From the NCBI RefSeq assembly GCF_014199195.1, contig NZ_JACIJE010000004.1:1-64000 (forward strand): a DNA stretch of 64,000 bases, given 5' to 3'. This DNA comes from Neoroseomonas alkaliterrae (GTDB lineage Bacteria; Pseudomonadota; Alphaproteobacteria; Acetobacterales; Acetobacteraceae). The notes below the pieces were generated by a model. The model worked only from the letters and a program-made list of their open reading frames with translations. It was not told the origin of the DNA and made no database searches. Numbering within the stretch: position 1 is the first letter of the stretch; every line of letters starts with the position of its first letter. Shown piece by piece: positions 9,488 through 18,834 of the stretch. A program made the position numbers and the translations under genes.

Positions 9488-11800
9488 TTGTCCAGCTTGC
9501 GCTCCCTCCTCCTCGTCCTGGCCGCGCTGCTCGTGGCCCTTCCATCCTCGGCGCAGGCGCCCGGCCGGGTCGCCGCCATCGAGGTGCAGGGCAACCAGCG
9601 CATCGAGGCGGACACCATCCGCTCCTACATGCTCGTCCAGCCGGGCGAGGTGGCCGATCCCGACCGGCTCGACCGCAGCCTGCGCGCCCTCTTCGCGACC
9701 GGGCTGTTCCGCGATGTCGAGATCCGGCCCGAAGGCAACCGCGTCGTGGTCCGCGTGGTCGAGAACCCGGTGGTCAACCGCGTGGGCTTCGAGGGCAACC
9801 GCCGCGTGACCAGCGACGCGCTGCGCAGCGAGGTGCAGCTCGCCCCGCGCGGCGTCTTCACCCCCGCCGCCGCGCAGGCCGATCGCCAGCGCATCCTCGA
9901 GATCTACGCCCGCCGCGGGCGCTTCGGGGCGAGCGTCGAGCCCAAGATCATCGAGCTCGACCAGAACCGCGTGGACGTGGTCTTCGAGATCACCGAGGGC
10001 GACATCGCGCTCGTCTCGCGCATCAACTTCGTCGGCAACACCGCCTTCTCGGACAGCCGCCTGAGGGAAGTGGTCGCGACGCGCGAGCAGGCCTGGTACC
10101 GGCTGCTCTCGACCTCCGACGTCTATGACCCCGACCGCCTCGCCTTCGACCGCGAGCTGCTGCGCCGCTTCTACCTGCGCCAGGGCTACGCCGATGTGCA
10201 GATCACCGGGGCGGCGGCGGAACTCGCGCCCGACCGCAGCGGCTTCTTCATCACCTACACGATCGAGGAAGGCCCGCGCTACCGCATCGGCAGCATCGAC
10301 GTCACCAGCACGCTGCGCGGCCTCGATCCCGCCACCGTGCGCCGCGACATCCGCGTCTCGGTCGGCGACTGGTACGACGGGGACGCGGTGGAGCGCGCCG
10401 ACAACGAGCTGACCGACCTCCTGGTCGGCCGCGGCTTCCCCTTCGCCAATGTCGAGCCGCGTGTCGTGCGCAACCGCGAGGCCGCGACGGTCGATCTGAC
10501 CTTCGAGATCAGCGAGGGCCCGCGCGCCTTCATCGAGCGCATCGAGATCACCGGCAACACCCGCACCCAGGACCGCGTGATCCGGCGCGAGTTCCGCCTC
10601 GCCGAAGGCGATCCGCTGATCACCCAGCAGGTGCGCCGCTCGCGCGACCGCATCCGCAGCCTCGGCTTCTTCTCGGACGTGCAGGTGACGACCACGCCGG
10701 GCTCGGCGCCGGACCGCGTGATCCTCAACACCCAGGTGCGCGAACGCGCGACCGGCGAGTTTTCGATCGGCGGCGGCTATTCGACCGATGCCGGCCTGCT
10801 CGCCGATCTCGGCCTGCGCGAGCGCAACCTGCTCGGCACCGGCATCGACGGCCGCTTCAACGTCACGCTGGCGCAGCGGCGCAGCCAGGTGGACATCTCG
10901 GTCACCGACCCGCAGTTCCTCGAGCGCAACCTCGCTGCCGGCGGCGACATCTTCCTGGTGCAGCGCGACCTGCGCGACACCTCCGGCTACCAGGAACGCC
11001 GCCGCGGCTTCGCGCTGCGCATGGGCTACGAGATCAACGAGCGGCTGCGCCAGTCCTGGGCCTACTCGCTGGTGGACCGCGACATCTACGACGTCGATCC
11101 CTTCGCCTCGCGCTTCATCCGCGAGCAGGCGGGCCGCACCCTGCTGAGCCAGGTCTCGACGACCATCACCTACGACCGCCGCGACAGCCGCATCGAGCCG
11201 CGCGAGGGCTATGTGGTGCGCGTCGGCATGGACCTCGCGGGCCTCGGCGGTGATGTCTCCTACGTGCGGCTGCGCGCCGATGCGCAGTACTACATCCCGT
11301 TCGAGCGGCTGCTCGGGGACCCCGAATACGTCCTGGTCTTCGCAGCCGGCGCCGGCCATCTCGCGCCCTACGGGGACCGCGACACGCGCATCGTGGACCG
11401 CTTCTTCCTCGGCGGCGAGAACCTGCGCGGCTTCGCGCTCGGCGGCGCCGGGCCGCGCGACGTCTCGACGCGCGACAGCCTCGGCGGCCAGACGATGTGG
11501 ACGGGCTCGGCGGAGTTCCGCTTCCCGCTGCCGGTGCCGACCGAACTCGGCCTGATCGGCCGCGCCTTCGTGGATGTCGGCTCCCTCTCGGGGCTGCCGT
11601 CGAGCATCAACAACGCCGGCTGCCCCGTCACCGTGCCGAACTGCGTGCGCGACGAGGCGGACCCGCGCGTCGGCGTGGGCGTCGGCATCTCGTGGCGCAG
11701 CCCGATCGGCCTCATCAACATCGACCTCGCCCAGGCTGTGGTGAAGAAGTCCTACGACGAGACGCAGGTCTTCCGCCTGGGCTTCGGCACCCGCTTCTGA
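9488..11800 (+). CDS. bamA: Outer membrane protein assembly factor BamA
   Basis: 770 residues. It is the Omp85-family core of the BAM complex that inserts beta-barrel proteins. The TTG at 9488 follows AGGTGG and opens a cleavable signal peptide (hydrophobic run ending PSSAQA). POTRA domains fill roughly residues 25-350, with repeated VxxxxGNxR motifs such as IEVQGNQRI and IEITGNTRTQD. A C-terminal beta-barrel contains FFLGGENLRGF (the VRGF-type loop) and ends in aromatic Phe, the BAM recognition signal. skp follows 18 bases later. Confidence 0.96.
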   Translation: MSSLRSLLLVLAALLVALPSSAQAPGRVAAIEVQGNQRIEADTIRSYMLVQPGEVADPDRLDRSLRALFATGLFRDVEIRPEGNRVVVRVVENPVVNRVGFEGNRRVTSDALRSEVQLAPRGVFTPAAAQADRQRILEIYARRGRFGASVEPKIIELDQNRVDVVFEITEGDIALVSRINFVGNTAFSDSRLREVVATREQAWYRLLSTSDVYDPDRLAFDRELLRRFYLRQGYADVQITGAAAELAPDRSGFFITYTIEEGPRYRIGSIDVTSTLRGLDPATVRRDIRVSVGDWYDGDAVERADNELTDLLVGRGFPFANVEPRVVRNREAATVDLTFEISEGPRAFIERIEITGNTRTQDRVIRREFRLAEGDPLITQQVRRSRDRIRSLGFFSDVQVTTTPGSAPDRVILNTQVRERATGEFSIGGGYSTDAGLLADLGLRERNLLGTGIDGRFNVTLAQRRSQVDISVTDPQFLERNLAAGGDIFLVQRDLRDTSGYQERRRGFALRMGYEINERLRQSWAYSLVDRDIYDVDPFASRFIREQAGRTLLSQVSTTITYDRRDSRIEPREGYVVRVGMDLAGLGGDVSYVRLRADAQYYIPFERLLGDPEYVLVFAAGAGHLAPYGDRDTRIVDRFFLGGENLRGFALGGAGPRDVSTRDSLGGQTMWTGSAEFRFPLPVPTELGLIGRAFVDVGSLSGLPSSINNAGCPVTVPNCVRDEADPRVGVGVGISWRSPIGLINIDLAQAVVKKSYDETQVFRLGFGTRF

Positions 11801-11818
11801 TCCAGGATACCGCCTGAC

Positions 11819-12580
11819 ATGTTCCGATTCGTGCCTGCGGCCCTCGCGGCCGCCCTCTTCGCCTTTCCCGCCATGGCCCAGCAGGGGCAGTGGTTCGTCC
11901 CCGGCCAGGGCCAGCAGCAGGGGCAGCAGCGCCCCGCCCAGCCGCGCCCTGCCCAGGCGCCGGCCCAGCGCCCCGCCCAGCCCGACCAGCAGCCGCTTCC
12001 CCCCGGCCAATCCACGCCGGCGCCGGTGATCGGCATCGTGGACGTGCCCGAGATCCAGCGCATCTCCACCGCCTTCACCCAGGTCCGCGAGGAGGTGGAA
12101 CGCCGCCGCGCCGCGCTGAACGACGACCTGCAGCGCGAGCAGCAGCGCTGGCGCGACGAGCAGCAGCGCCTCGCCACCGAACGCCCCGGCCTGACGCCCG
12201 AGCAGCTCCGCGCGCGCGAGCGCGACCTTCAGGACCGCATCACCGACAGCCAGCGCGCCCTGCGCGACCGCGCGGCGAACATCGAGCAGGTGGCCCAGGC
12301 CGCGCTGCGCGAGATCGAGCAGGCACTCGCCGTCATCATCCGGCAGGTGGCCACGGCGCGGAACATCAACATCGTGCTGCCGCGCCCGCTGGTCATCTAC
12401 AACGACCCGCCCTTCGACCTGACGCAGGAGATCGCGGTGGAGCTGAACCGCGTCCTGCCGCGCCTGAACCTGCCGGCCGAGGCGGCCCAGACCCCGGCAC
12501 CCGCCCAGCCGCGCGCCCAGCAGCAACCGCAGCGCCAGGGCGGGGCGCAGCCGCAGGGCCAGCAGCAGCGCCGGAACTGA
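11819..12580 (+). CDS. skp: OmpH/Skp-family periplasmic chaperone with Pro/Gln-rich extensions
   Basis: 253 residues against about 160-200 for usual Skp. A signal peptide ends near PAMAQ. It is followed by a low-complexity Pro/Gln-rich segment of about 45 residues (GQQQGQQRPAQPRPAQ and similar). The Skp-like part then begins at VIGIVDVPEIQRIS and contains a long Arg/Glu-rich coiled coil, then INIVLPRPLVIYNDPPFDLT, a typical OmpH end. A second Gln-rich tail closes the protein. Skp holds unfolded outer-membrane proteins for BamA, and the position between bamA and lpxD is the family's hallmark. The low-complexity arms are unusual; their role is unknown. Confidence 0.88.
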   Translation: MFRFVPAALAAALFAFPAMAQQGQWFVPGQGQQQGQQRPAQPRPAQAPAQRPAQPDQQPLPPGQSTPAPVIGIVDVPEIQRISTAFTQVREEVERRRAALNDDLQREQQRWRDEQQRLATERPGLTPEQLRARERDLQDRITDSQRALRDRAANIEQVAQAALREIEQALAVIIRQVATARNINIVLPRPLVIYNDPPFDLTQEIAVELNRVLPRLNLPAEAAQTPAPAQPRAQQQPQRQGGAQPQGQQQRRN

Positions 12581-12585
12581 GCGCG

Positions 12586-13629
12586 ATGGGGGCGGATCCG
12601 CGCTTCTTCCCCGCGCGGGGCCCCTTCCGCCTCGCGGCGCTCGCCGAGGCGGTCGGCGCGCGCCTGGTCGGGGAGGGGGATCGCGAGGTTTCGGGCGTGG
12701 CGCCGCTCGCGCTCGCCGGGCCGGACGACCTCGCCTATCTCGAGGGCCGCCGCCATCTGGCGGCCCTGCGCGCCGCGCGCTGCGGCGCGGTGCTGGTGTC
12801 CGAGGATTTCGCCGCCGCCGCGCCCGAGGGCTGCGCCGTGCTCGTGACGCCGACGCCGCAACTCGCCTTCGCCCGCGCCGCAGCGCTCTTCCATCCCCGC
12901 CCCGCCCCCGTGCCCGGCATCCACCCCACCGCGAGCGTCGCGGCCGATGCGACGCTCGGCGAGGGCTGCGAGGTCGGGCCCTTCGCCGTCATCGGCGCGC
13001 GGGCCGAGATCGGCCCGGGCTGCATCATCGGCCCCCATGCGGTGGTTGGCGCGGGCTGCGTGCTCGGCGCCGGCTCCATCCTGCGCGCCCATGCGGTCAT
13101 GGAGCACTGCCTCGCCGGGGCGGGGGTGGTGCTGCACCAGGGCGCGCGCGTCGGCAATGAGGGCTTCGGCTTCGTCACCACGGCGGCTGGCGAGCATGTC
13201 ACGGTCCCCCAGGTCGGCCGCGTGATCCTGGGCGACGGTGTCGAGATCGGCGCCAATTCCTGCGTGGACCGCGGCGCGGGCGGGGACACGGTGCTGGGCC
13301 CCGGGACCCGGCTCGATAACCTCGTGCAGATCGGCCACAATGTCCGCACCGGGCGCGGCTGCGTGATCGTCGCGCAGGTCGGCATCGCGGGGTCCACCGA
13401 GCTCGGCGATTTCGTGGTGGTGGCGGCGCAGGCGGGGCTTGTCGGGCACATCAAGGTGGGCTCAAAGGCTCGGATAGGGGCGCAGGCGGGCGTGATGAAC
13501 GACGTGCCGCCCGCGACCGACGTGGTGGGCAGCCCGGCCTGGCCGGCCCGGGAAACGATGCGTGCCTTCGCGCGCCTGCGCCAGCTCGCCACGCCGAAGA
13601 AGGACGACAAGACGGGCGGGACGCCATGA
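12586..13629 (+). CDS. lpxD: UDP-3-O-(3-hydroxyacyl)glucosamine N-acyltransferase
   Basis: 347 residues, third step of lipid A synthesis. An N-terminal uridine-binding domain (about 1-105) is followed by left-handed beta-helix hexapeptide repeats ([19 protein letters not shown] onwards). The catalytic His lies in the [14 protein letters not shown] block. The ATG at 12586 follows the skp stop by five bases. The stop overlaps the fabZ ATG (ATGA), so the two are translationally coupled. Confidence 0.97.
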   Translation: MGADPRFFPARGPFRLAALAEAVGARLVGEGDREVSGVAPLALAGPDDLAYLEGRRHLAALRAARCGAVLVSEDFAAAAPEGCAVLVTPTPQLAFARAAALFHPRPAPVPGIHPTASVAADATLGEGCEVGPFAVIGARAEIGPGCIIGPHAVVGAGCVLGAGSILRAHAVMEHCLAGAGVVLHQGARVGNEGFGFVTTAAGEHVTVPQVGRVILGDGVEIGANSCVDRGAGGDTVLGPGTRLDNLVQIGHNVRTGRGCVIVAQVGIAGSTELGDFVVVAAQAGLVGHIKVGSKARIGAQAGVMNDVPPATDVVGSPAWPARETMRAFARLRQLATPKKDDKTGGTP

Positions 13630-14096
13630 GCACCGAAGAGACCAAGGCCGGCGAGGTCGGCGCCTTCGACATCGCGCAGATCATGCACGCGATCCCGCAT
13701 CGCTACCCGTTCCTGCTGGTGGACCGGGTGGTGGAGCTGGTGAAGGACGTCTCCTGCGTCGGCATCAAGAACGTCACCATCAACGAGAACTTCTTCCAGG
13801 GCCATTTCCCGACCATGCCGGTGATGCCCGGCGTCCTGATCATCGAGAGCATGGCGCAGACCGCCGCCGTGCTGGTGGTCGAGACGCTGGGCCCAGCCTG
13901 GGCGGGCAAGCTCGTCTATTTCATGACCGTGGACCAGGCGAAGTTCCGCAAGCCCGTGGTGCCGGGGGACCAGATGCGCGTGCACGTGAAGAAGGAACGC
14001 CAGCGCGGCAACATCTGGAAGTTCAGCGCCGAGGCGAAGGTGGACGGCAAGGTCGTGGCGGAAGCCACCTATGCCGCGATGATCCTGGACAAGTGA
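13626..14096 (+). CDS. fabZ: 3-hydroxyacyl-ACP dehydratase FabZ
   Basis: 156 residues with a hot-dog fold. It dehydrates 3-hydroxyacyl-ACP in fatty-acid elongation, competing with LpxA/LpxD for the same hydroxyacyl-ACP pool. The catalytic His is in [13 protein letters not shown] and the catalytic Glu in [19 protein letters not shown]. Placement between lpxD and lpxA is standard. Overlap with lpxD is four bases, and lpxA begins two bases after the stop. Confidence 0.98.
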   Translation: MSTEETKAGEVGAFDIAQIMHAIPHRYPFLLVDRVVELVKDVSCVGIKNVTINENFFQGHFPTMPVMPGVLIIESMAQTAAVLVVETLGPAWAGKLVYFMTVDQAKFRKPVVPGDQMRVHVKKERQRGNIWKFSAEAKVDGKVVAEATYAAMILDK

Positions 14097-14098
14097 GC

Positions 14099-14920
14099 AT
14101 GGCCGAGATCCATCCGACCGCGGCGGTTGCCCCCAGCGCCGTCATCGGCGAGGGCTGCCGCATCGGCCCCGCCTGCGTCATCGGCCCGCATGTCGAGCTC
14201 GGCGCGGGTGTCGAACTGATCTCCCATGTCGTGGTGGACGGCCATACGCGCCTCGGCGATGGCGTGCGCGTCTTTCCCTTCGCCACCATCGGGATGGCGC
14301 CGCAGGACCTCAAGTACAAGGGCGAGCCCACGCGCTGCGAGATCGGCGCGCGCACCCTGATCCGCGAGCACGCCACCATCCACCGCGGCAGCGTCGGCGG
14401 CGCGGGCGTCACGCGCGTGGGCGCGGACTGCATGATCATGGCGGTCGCGCATGTCGCGCATGACTGCACGCTCGCCGACCGCGTCATCATCGCGAACAAC
14501 GTCATGCTCGGCGGCCATGTCGAGATCGGCGACACGGTCTTCGTCGGCGGCGGCACCGCCATCCACCAGTTCGTGCGCATCGGCCGGCAGGCCGTGATCG
14601 GCGGCATGAGCGGGGTCGAGGCGGACGTGATCCCCTATGGCTCGGCCATGGGCAACCGCGCGCGCATGATCGGGCTGAACCTGATCGGGCTGAAGCGGCG
14701 CGGCTTCTCGCGGCCGCAGATCCACGCGCTGCGCGGCGCCTTCCGCCTGCTGTTCAAGGAACCGGGCGTGTTCAGCGAGCGCCTCGAAGAAGCCGAGCGC
14801 CGCTGGGCCGACGATGCGCAGGTCGGCGAGATCCTCGCCTTCATCAAGGCGCCCTCGAAGCGCGGCCTGTGCAAGGCGGGGCGCGACCTCGGCGCCGATG
14901 ACGCGGACGACGAGGCCTGA
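14099..14920 (+). CDS. lpxA: Acyl-ACP--UDP-N-acetylglucosamine O-acyltransferase
   Basis: 273 residues, first committed step of lipid A. Hexapeptide beta-helix repeats start at IHPTAAVAPSAVIGEG. The catalytic His is in MAVAHVAHDCTL, and the GLNLIGLKRRGFS motif and helical C-terminal domain follow. The start at 14099 is the conserved MAEIHPTA. Directly downstream of fabZ and eight bases before lpxI. Confidence 0.97.
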   Translation: MAEIHPTAAVAPSAVIGEGCRIGPACVIGPHVELGAGVELISHVVVDGHTRLGDGVRVFPFATIGMAPQDLKYKGEPTRCEIGARTLIREHATIHRGSVGGAGVTRVGADCMIMAVAHVAHDCTLADRVIIANNVMLGGHVEIGDTVFVGGGTAIHQFVRIGRQAVIGGMSGVEADVIPYGSAMGNRARMIGLNLIGLKRRGFSRPQIHALRGAFRLLFKEPGVFSERLEEAERRWADDAQVGEILAFIKAPSKRGLCKAGRDLGADDADDEA

Positions 14921-14928
14921 ACGGCGCC

Positions 14929-15780
14929 ATGGGCGCGGCTGAGCCGCTCGGCATCGTCGCCGGCGGCGGAGCGCTGCCGGTGCGCGTGGCACAGGCGGTC
15001 GCCGCCTCCGGCCGTCCCGTCTGCGTCGCGGTGCTGGAAGGCCATGGCGACCCCGCGGCCTATCCCGGCCTGCCTTGCGCGAGCTTCCGCTGGGGCCTCG
15101 CGGCCCAGCTGCTCGCCTGGCTGAAGCGCCAGGGGGTGCGGCAGGTGGTGCTGGCCGGCACCGTCGCGCGGCCCTCGCTGCTCTCGCTCCGGCCCGATGC
15201 GGCGGGGATGAAGCTGCTCGCGCGGATCGGGCGCGCCGCCTTCAGCGGGGACGATTCCATCCTGCGCGCGGTGATGAAGGTGCTCGCCGAGGACGGGTTC
15301 GAGGTGGTCGGCGCGCAGCAGGTGCTCGCCGGCCTGCTGCCGCCCGCCGCCCTGCTGGCCGGCCCCGCGCCCGACGACCTCGCGCGCGCGGACATCCAGC
15401 GCGGCCTTGCGGTCTGCCGCGCGCTCGGCGCGGTGGATGTGGGGCAGGGCTGCGTGGTGCAGCAGGGCCTCGTGCTGGCGGTGGAGGCGATCGAGGGCAC
15501 GGACGCCATGCTCGCCCGCTGCGCCGCGCTGGCGCGCGAAGGCCCTGGCGGCGTGCTGGTCAAGGCGCTGAAGCCGGGCCAGTCCGTGCTGGCCGACCTG
15601 CCCACCATCGGCCCCCGCACCGTGCAGGGCGCGCAGGCGGCGGGCCTGCGCGGCTTGGCCTTCGAGGCCAACGGCACCATCCTGTTGGAGCGCGAGGCCA
15701 CCATCGCCAGGGCCGAGGCGGCGGGACTCTTCCTGCTGTCCTTCGACCCGGCCGAGTTCACGGAAGGAACCACGACATGA
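14929..15780 (+). CDS. lpxI: UDP-2,3-diacylglucosamine diphosphatase LpxI
   Basis: 283 residues of the DUF1009/LpxI family, which replaces LpxH in alphaproteobacteria and hydrolyses UDP-2,3-diacylglucosamine to lipid X. N-terminal [16 protein letters not shown], then [19 protein letters not shown], and the C-terminal catalytic domain with [13 protein letters not shown] and KALKPGQ; the Asp in EGTDAM corresponds to the family's catalytic Asp. The stop overlaps the glyoxalase ATG (ATGA). lpxB, the usual next gene, is absent here. Confidence 0.95.
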   Translation: MGAAEPLGIVAGGGALPVRVAQAVAASGRPVCVAVLEGHGDPAAYPGLPCASFRWGLAAQLLAWLKRQGVRQVVLAGTVARPSLLSLRPDAAGMKLLARIGRAAFSGDDSILRAVMKVLAEDGFEVVGAQQVLAGLLPPAALLAGPAPDDLARADIQRGLAVCRALGAVDVGQGCVVQQGLVLAVEAIEGTDAMLARCAALAREGPGGVLVKALKPGQSVLADLPTIGPRTVQGAQAAGLRGLAFEANGTILLEREATIARAEAAGLFLLSFDPAEFTEGTTT

Positions 15781-16178
15781 CCACCGGCCGCTTCCTGCAC
15801 ACCATGATCCGCGTGGGCGACCTGGAGCGCAGCATCGCCTTCTACACCAAACTCCTCGGCATGAAGGAGCTGCGCCGGCGCGACGTGCCCGAGGGCAAGT
15901 ACACCCTCGCCTTCCTCGGCTACGGGGAGGGCAACAAGGAAGGCCAGGGCGAGATCGAGCTGACCTACAACTACGGCGTCGAGAAGTACGAGCATGGCAA
16001 CGCCTTCGGCCACCTCGCCATCGGCGTGCCGGACGTGAAGGCGGCCTGCGAGGCGGTGCGCGCGGGCGGCGGCAAGGTGACGCGCGAGCCGGGGCCGGTG
16101 AAGTTCGGCACCACCGTCATCGCCTTCGTCGAGGATCCGGACGGCTACAAGATCGAGCTGATCGAGCGCATGTCCTGA
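15777..16178 (+). CDS. gloA: Lactoylglutathione lyase (glyoxalase I)
   Basis: 133 residues of the vicinal-oxygen-chelate fold. Glyoxalase I isomerises the methylglyoxal-glutathione hemithioacetal to S-lactoylglutathione. Metal ligands are visible at the expected places: His in [15 protein letters not shown], Glu in [10 protein letters not shown], His in [13 protein letters not shown] and Glu in GYKIELIER. The [14 protein letters not shown] block is typical of GloA. The start overlaps the lpxI stop by four bases, so it is co-translated with lipid A genes; a functional link is not obvious. Confidence 0.9.
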   Translation: MTTGRFLHTMIRVGDLERSIAFYTKLLGMKELRRRDVPEGKYTLAFLGYGEGNKEGQGEIELTYNYGVEKYEHGNAFGHLAIGVPDVKAACEAVRAGGGKVTREPGPVKFGTTVIAFVEDPDGYKIELIERMS

Positions 16179-16191
16179 CGCCTGGGCGGGG

Positions 16192-17580
16192 ATGGACCCG
16201 CTGTCGCTGCTCCGCGGCGTCCTCGACACGGCCGAGGACGCCGCCCGCGCGCTGATCGGGCGCGAGCGGCTGCGCCTTGCCGTCACCGGCCTCTCGCGCG
16301 CCGGCAAGACGGTGTTCCTCACCTCGCTCGTTGCCAACCTGATCGCCGCCGGGCGCGGCGCGCGCACGCTGCCGGCGCTCTCGGACGCGGCGGGCGGGCG
16401 CATCCGCCGCGTCTTCGTGGTCCCCGCGGACACCGAGACGGTGCCGCGCTTCGACCCCGAGGCGCATCTCGCCGCCCTCGCCGCGGACCCGCCGCGCTGG
16501 CCGGAACGCACCGAGGATTTCTCCACTCTCTCCATCGCCGTGGACGTGGAGCGCCGGACCTCGCTCGGCGGCATCCTGCCGGAACGGCGCGTCACGCTCG
16601 ACCTCATCGACTACCCGGGCGAATGGCTGCTGGATCTGCCGCTGCTCGGCACCGGCTTCGCCGAATGGTCGGCGGCGACGCTTGCGCGCCTGCGCCGCGG
16701 CCGGCGCGCCGAGGCTGCGGCCGCCTTCCTCGACTTCCTCGACGCGCTGCCGCCGGACGCACCGGCCGAGGATGCGCTGGCCAAGCGCGGCTACGGCCTC
16801 TACCGCGACGCGCTGCGCGCCTGCCGGGACACGCACGGGCTGCGCCTGCTCCAGCCCGGCCGCTTCCTCAATCCCGGCCCGCGCGGGGAGGCGCCGCTGC
16901 TCTGGTTCTTCCCGCTGCCGGAGACGGCGCGCGGCGGCCTCGCGGCCCTCTGCGCGCGGCGCTACGCGGCCTATCTCGACGACCAGCGCACGACCTTCCT
17001 CGACCCCTTCTTCAGCCGCTTCCACCGCCAGGTCGTGCTGGTGGACGTGCTCGGCGCGCTGCATGCGGGCCAGGAAGCCTTCGAGGACACGGCGGATGCG
17101 CTCGCCGCCATCGCCGGCGTGATCTCGGGGGCCAACCTGATCGAGCGCCTGCTCGGCGCCGCCCCCACGCGCGTCGCCTTCGCCGCCACCAAGGCGGACC
17201 ATGTGCCGACGCGCGCGCGGGATGCGCTCGCCGCGCTGCTCGAACACCTCGCCCTCGGCGCGCGCGGCCGCGCCGAGGCCTCGGGCGCGGCCACCGCCTT
17301 CCATGCGCTGGCCGCGATACGCTGCACCGAGGATGCGGTCGCGACCCTCGAAGGCCGCGCCTTCCCGGCCGTGCGCGGCATCCTTTTGAACGAGGGCAAG
17401 GGCGCCACCATCTATCCGGGCGAGGTGCCGATGAAACCGCCCGAACCTGCCTTCTGGGACGCCGCCTTCTTCCAGATGCCGGAGTTCCGGCCGCCGCGGC
17501 TCGACCCTGCGGGCGGCTCGGGCGTGCCGCATCTCGGCATGGATGGGCTGCTCGCCTGGCTGCTGGGGGACGCGCTGTGA
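16192..17580 (+). CDS. ycjX: YcjX family P-loop GTPase-like protein
   Basis: 462 residues, DUF463/YcjX family. The P-loop is GLSRAGKT at residues 33-40, and a DxxG-like DLIDYPGEWLLDLPLL and a TKADHVPT (NKxD-like) guanine-specificity motif follow. In E. coli ycjX belongs to the Psp envelope-stress regulon; its biochemical role is not settled. The gene starts 13 bases after gloA and its TGA overlaps the GTG of the next gene, so the two are coupled as in E. coli ycjX-ycjF. No pspA or pspF is nearby. Confidence 0.85.
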   Translation: MDPLSLLRGVLDTAEDAARALIGRERLRLAVTGLSRAGKTVFLTSLVANLIAAGRGARTLPALSDAAGGRIRRVFVVPADTETVPRFDPEAHLAALAADPPRWPERTEDFSTLSIAVDVERRTSLGGILPERRVTLDLIDYPGEWLLDLPLLGTGFAEWSAATLARLRRGRRAEAAAAFLDFLDALPPDAPAEDALAKRGYGLYRDALRACRDTHGLRLLQPGRFLNPGPRGEAPLLWFFPLPETARGGLAALCARRYAAYLDDQRTTFLDPFFSRFHRQVVLVDVLGALHAGQEAFEDTADALAAIAGVISGANLIERLLGAAPTRVAFAATKADHVPTRARDALAALLEHLALGARGRAEASGAATAFHALAAIRCTEDAVATLEGRAFPAVRGILLNEGKGATIYPGEVPMKPPEPAFWDAAFFQMPEFRPPRLDPAGGSGVPHLGMDGLLAWLLGDAL

Positions 17581-18443
17581 GCGGCGCGCCGCAGCCGCGC
17601 ATCATCCTCGACGAGGGCGCGGCCCCCGCCCAGCGTCTCGACTTCGGCTGGGAGAAGGCGGTCGCGGCGCCGCCGGCCGAGGCGGCGCGCTGGTCCTCGG
17701 CGGGCCTCGTCGCGGGCGGGATTGCGGTGCTGCTGCTCGGCCTCGCGCTGCTGGAGGCCGGCAATTTCGTCGCCGCGCAGTTCGCGCGCGCGGCGTGGCT
17801 CGGCGCCGTCACGCTCGCCGTGGCGCTCGCGGGCTTCGGCCTCGTGTTCTGGGGCATCGCGCGGGAGGCGCGCGGCTATCTGGGCCTCGCGAGCGTGGAC
17901 CGCGCGCGCGCCGCCCATGCGCGCGGCGACGCCGCGGCGCTGCGGCGGGAACTCGCCGCCTGGCAGGCGCGGCTGCCGCCGGGCCGGGCGCGCGCCGGCG
18001 CGCTCGAGGACATGCCGATGGAGGCCGCCTGCGCGCTGGTCGAGAGCAAGGTGCTCGCGCCCATCGCCCAGGATGCCGCGGCACTCGGCCGCCATGCCGC
18101 GATGCAGGCCTTCGCGGTGACGGCGATCAGCCCCTCACCGGCGCTCGATGCGCTGGTCTTCGGCTGGCGCGGAATCCGCCTGGTGCGGCAGGTCGCAGCG
18201 CTGCACGGCTTCCGTCCCGGCATCGCGGGCACGCTCGCGCTGCTGCGGCGCGTGGCGATGGATGCGGCGACGGTCGCGGCCACCGATGTGGCGGTGGATG
18301 CGATGGTGCGCGGCCTGCTCTCGAGCCGCGTCGCCGAGCATGTGGCGGGCGAGGCCGCGGCCGGTGCGGTGGCGGCGCGGCGGATGATCCTGCTCGCCCG
18401 CGCGGCGGACGAGGCCTGCCGCGTCATCCCGCGCGCGCGCTGA
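17577..18443 (+). CDS. ycjF: YcjF family (TIGR01620) membrane protein
   Basis: 288 residues from the GTG at 17577, which overlaps the ycjX stop (GTGA). Two adjacent transmembrane segments lie at about residues 40-65 and 70-95. A soluble domain follows with FAVTAISPSPALDALVF and WRGIRLVRQVAALHG, the conserved YcjF core. The function is unknown; the obligate pairing with YcjX suggests a membrane partner. Last gene of the long core block. Confidence 0.82.
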   Translation: MSGAPQPRIILDEGAAPAQRLDFGWEKAVAAPPAEAARWSSAGLVAGGIAVLLLGLALLEAGNFVAAQFARAAWLGAVTLAVALAGFGLVFWGIAREARGYLGLASVDRARAAHARGDAAALRRELAAWQARLPPGRARAGALEDMPMEAACALVESKVLAPIAQDAAALGRHAAMQAFAVTAISPSPALDALVFGWRGIRLVRQVAALHGFRPGIAGTLALLRRVAMDAATVAATDVAVDAMVRGLLSSRVAEHVAGEAAAGAVAARRMILLARAADEACRVIPRAR

Positions 18444-18834
18444 GCCCGCCGGAGGGAGACCGCCGCGAGGTCCTGTGCGCCCGCGTCGCGTGCGGCCCTG
18501 GCTGGGGGGCTGCCAGTAAAGCCGTGCAAAAGCATCGGGCGGGCAAGGCCGCTCGCGTCTGCGCCGGGTGTCAGCCTCCGATCTGGCGCGCGCCGGCGCC
18601 ACCAGCCCCGCGCGCGGCACCTGCGGGGACGGTGGCGCGCCCATCGCCCGCGAGCATCGCGGCGGCAGGTGCATGACCCGATGGCGCGTCCGGCGCCGTC
18701 GCGTCGGGCATCATGCCAGCGGACGGTTTGACCTTTCGCCCGCTGGCATCGCGCGCTGGGCTGGTGGCGCGGTCGCGCACGGAACAGGATCCTGACGCCC
18801 TGCGGACAAGGGACCAACCTTTGTCCGCAGGGAA
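18444..18834. other. 391-base gap with two inverted repeats
   Basis: No supported gene. Somewhat less GC-rich than its surroundings. Two perfect inverted repeats stand out: ATGCCAGCGG / CCGCTGGCAT at 18713-18722 and 18740-18749 around 17 bases, and a 12-base pair at 18798-18832 annotated separately. The short open frames here lack ribosome sites and coding character. The first repeat could be an operator or a terminator of the core operon, although no T-run follows. Confidence 0.5.
18798..18832 (-). terminator. Hairpin at the 3' end of the flavoprotein gene
   Basis: Perfect 12-base arms CCCTGCGGACAA and TTGTCCGCAGGG around an 11-base loop, ending two bases from the stop codon of the minus-strand gene at 18835. 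There is no T-run, so it may act as a bidirectional or factor-assisted terminator between the convergent transcripts. Confidence 0.5.
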
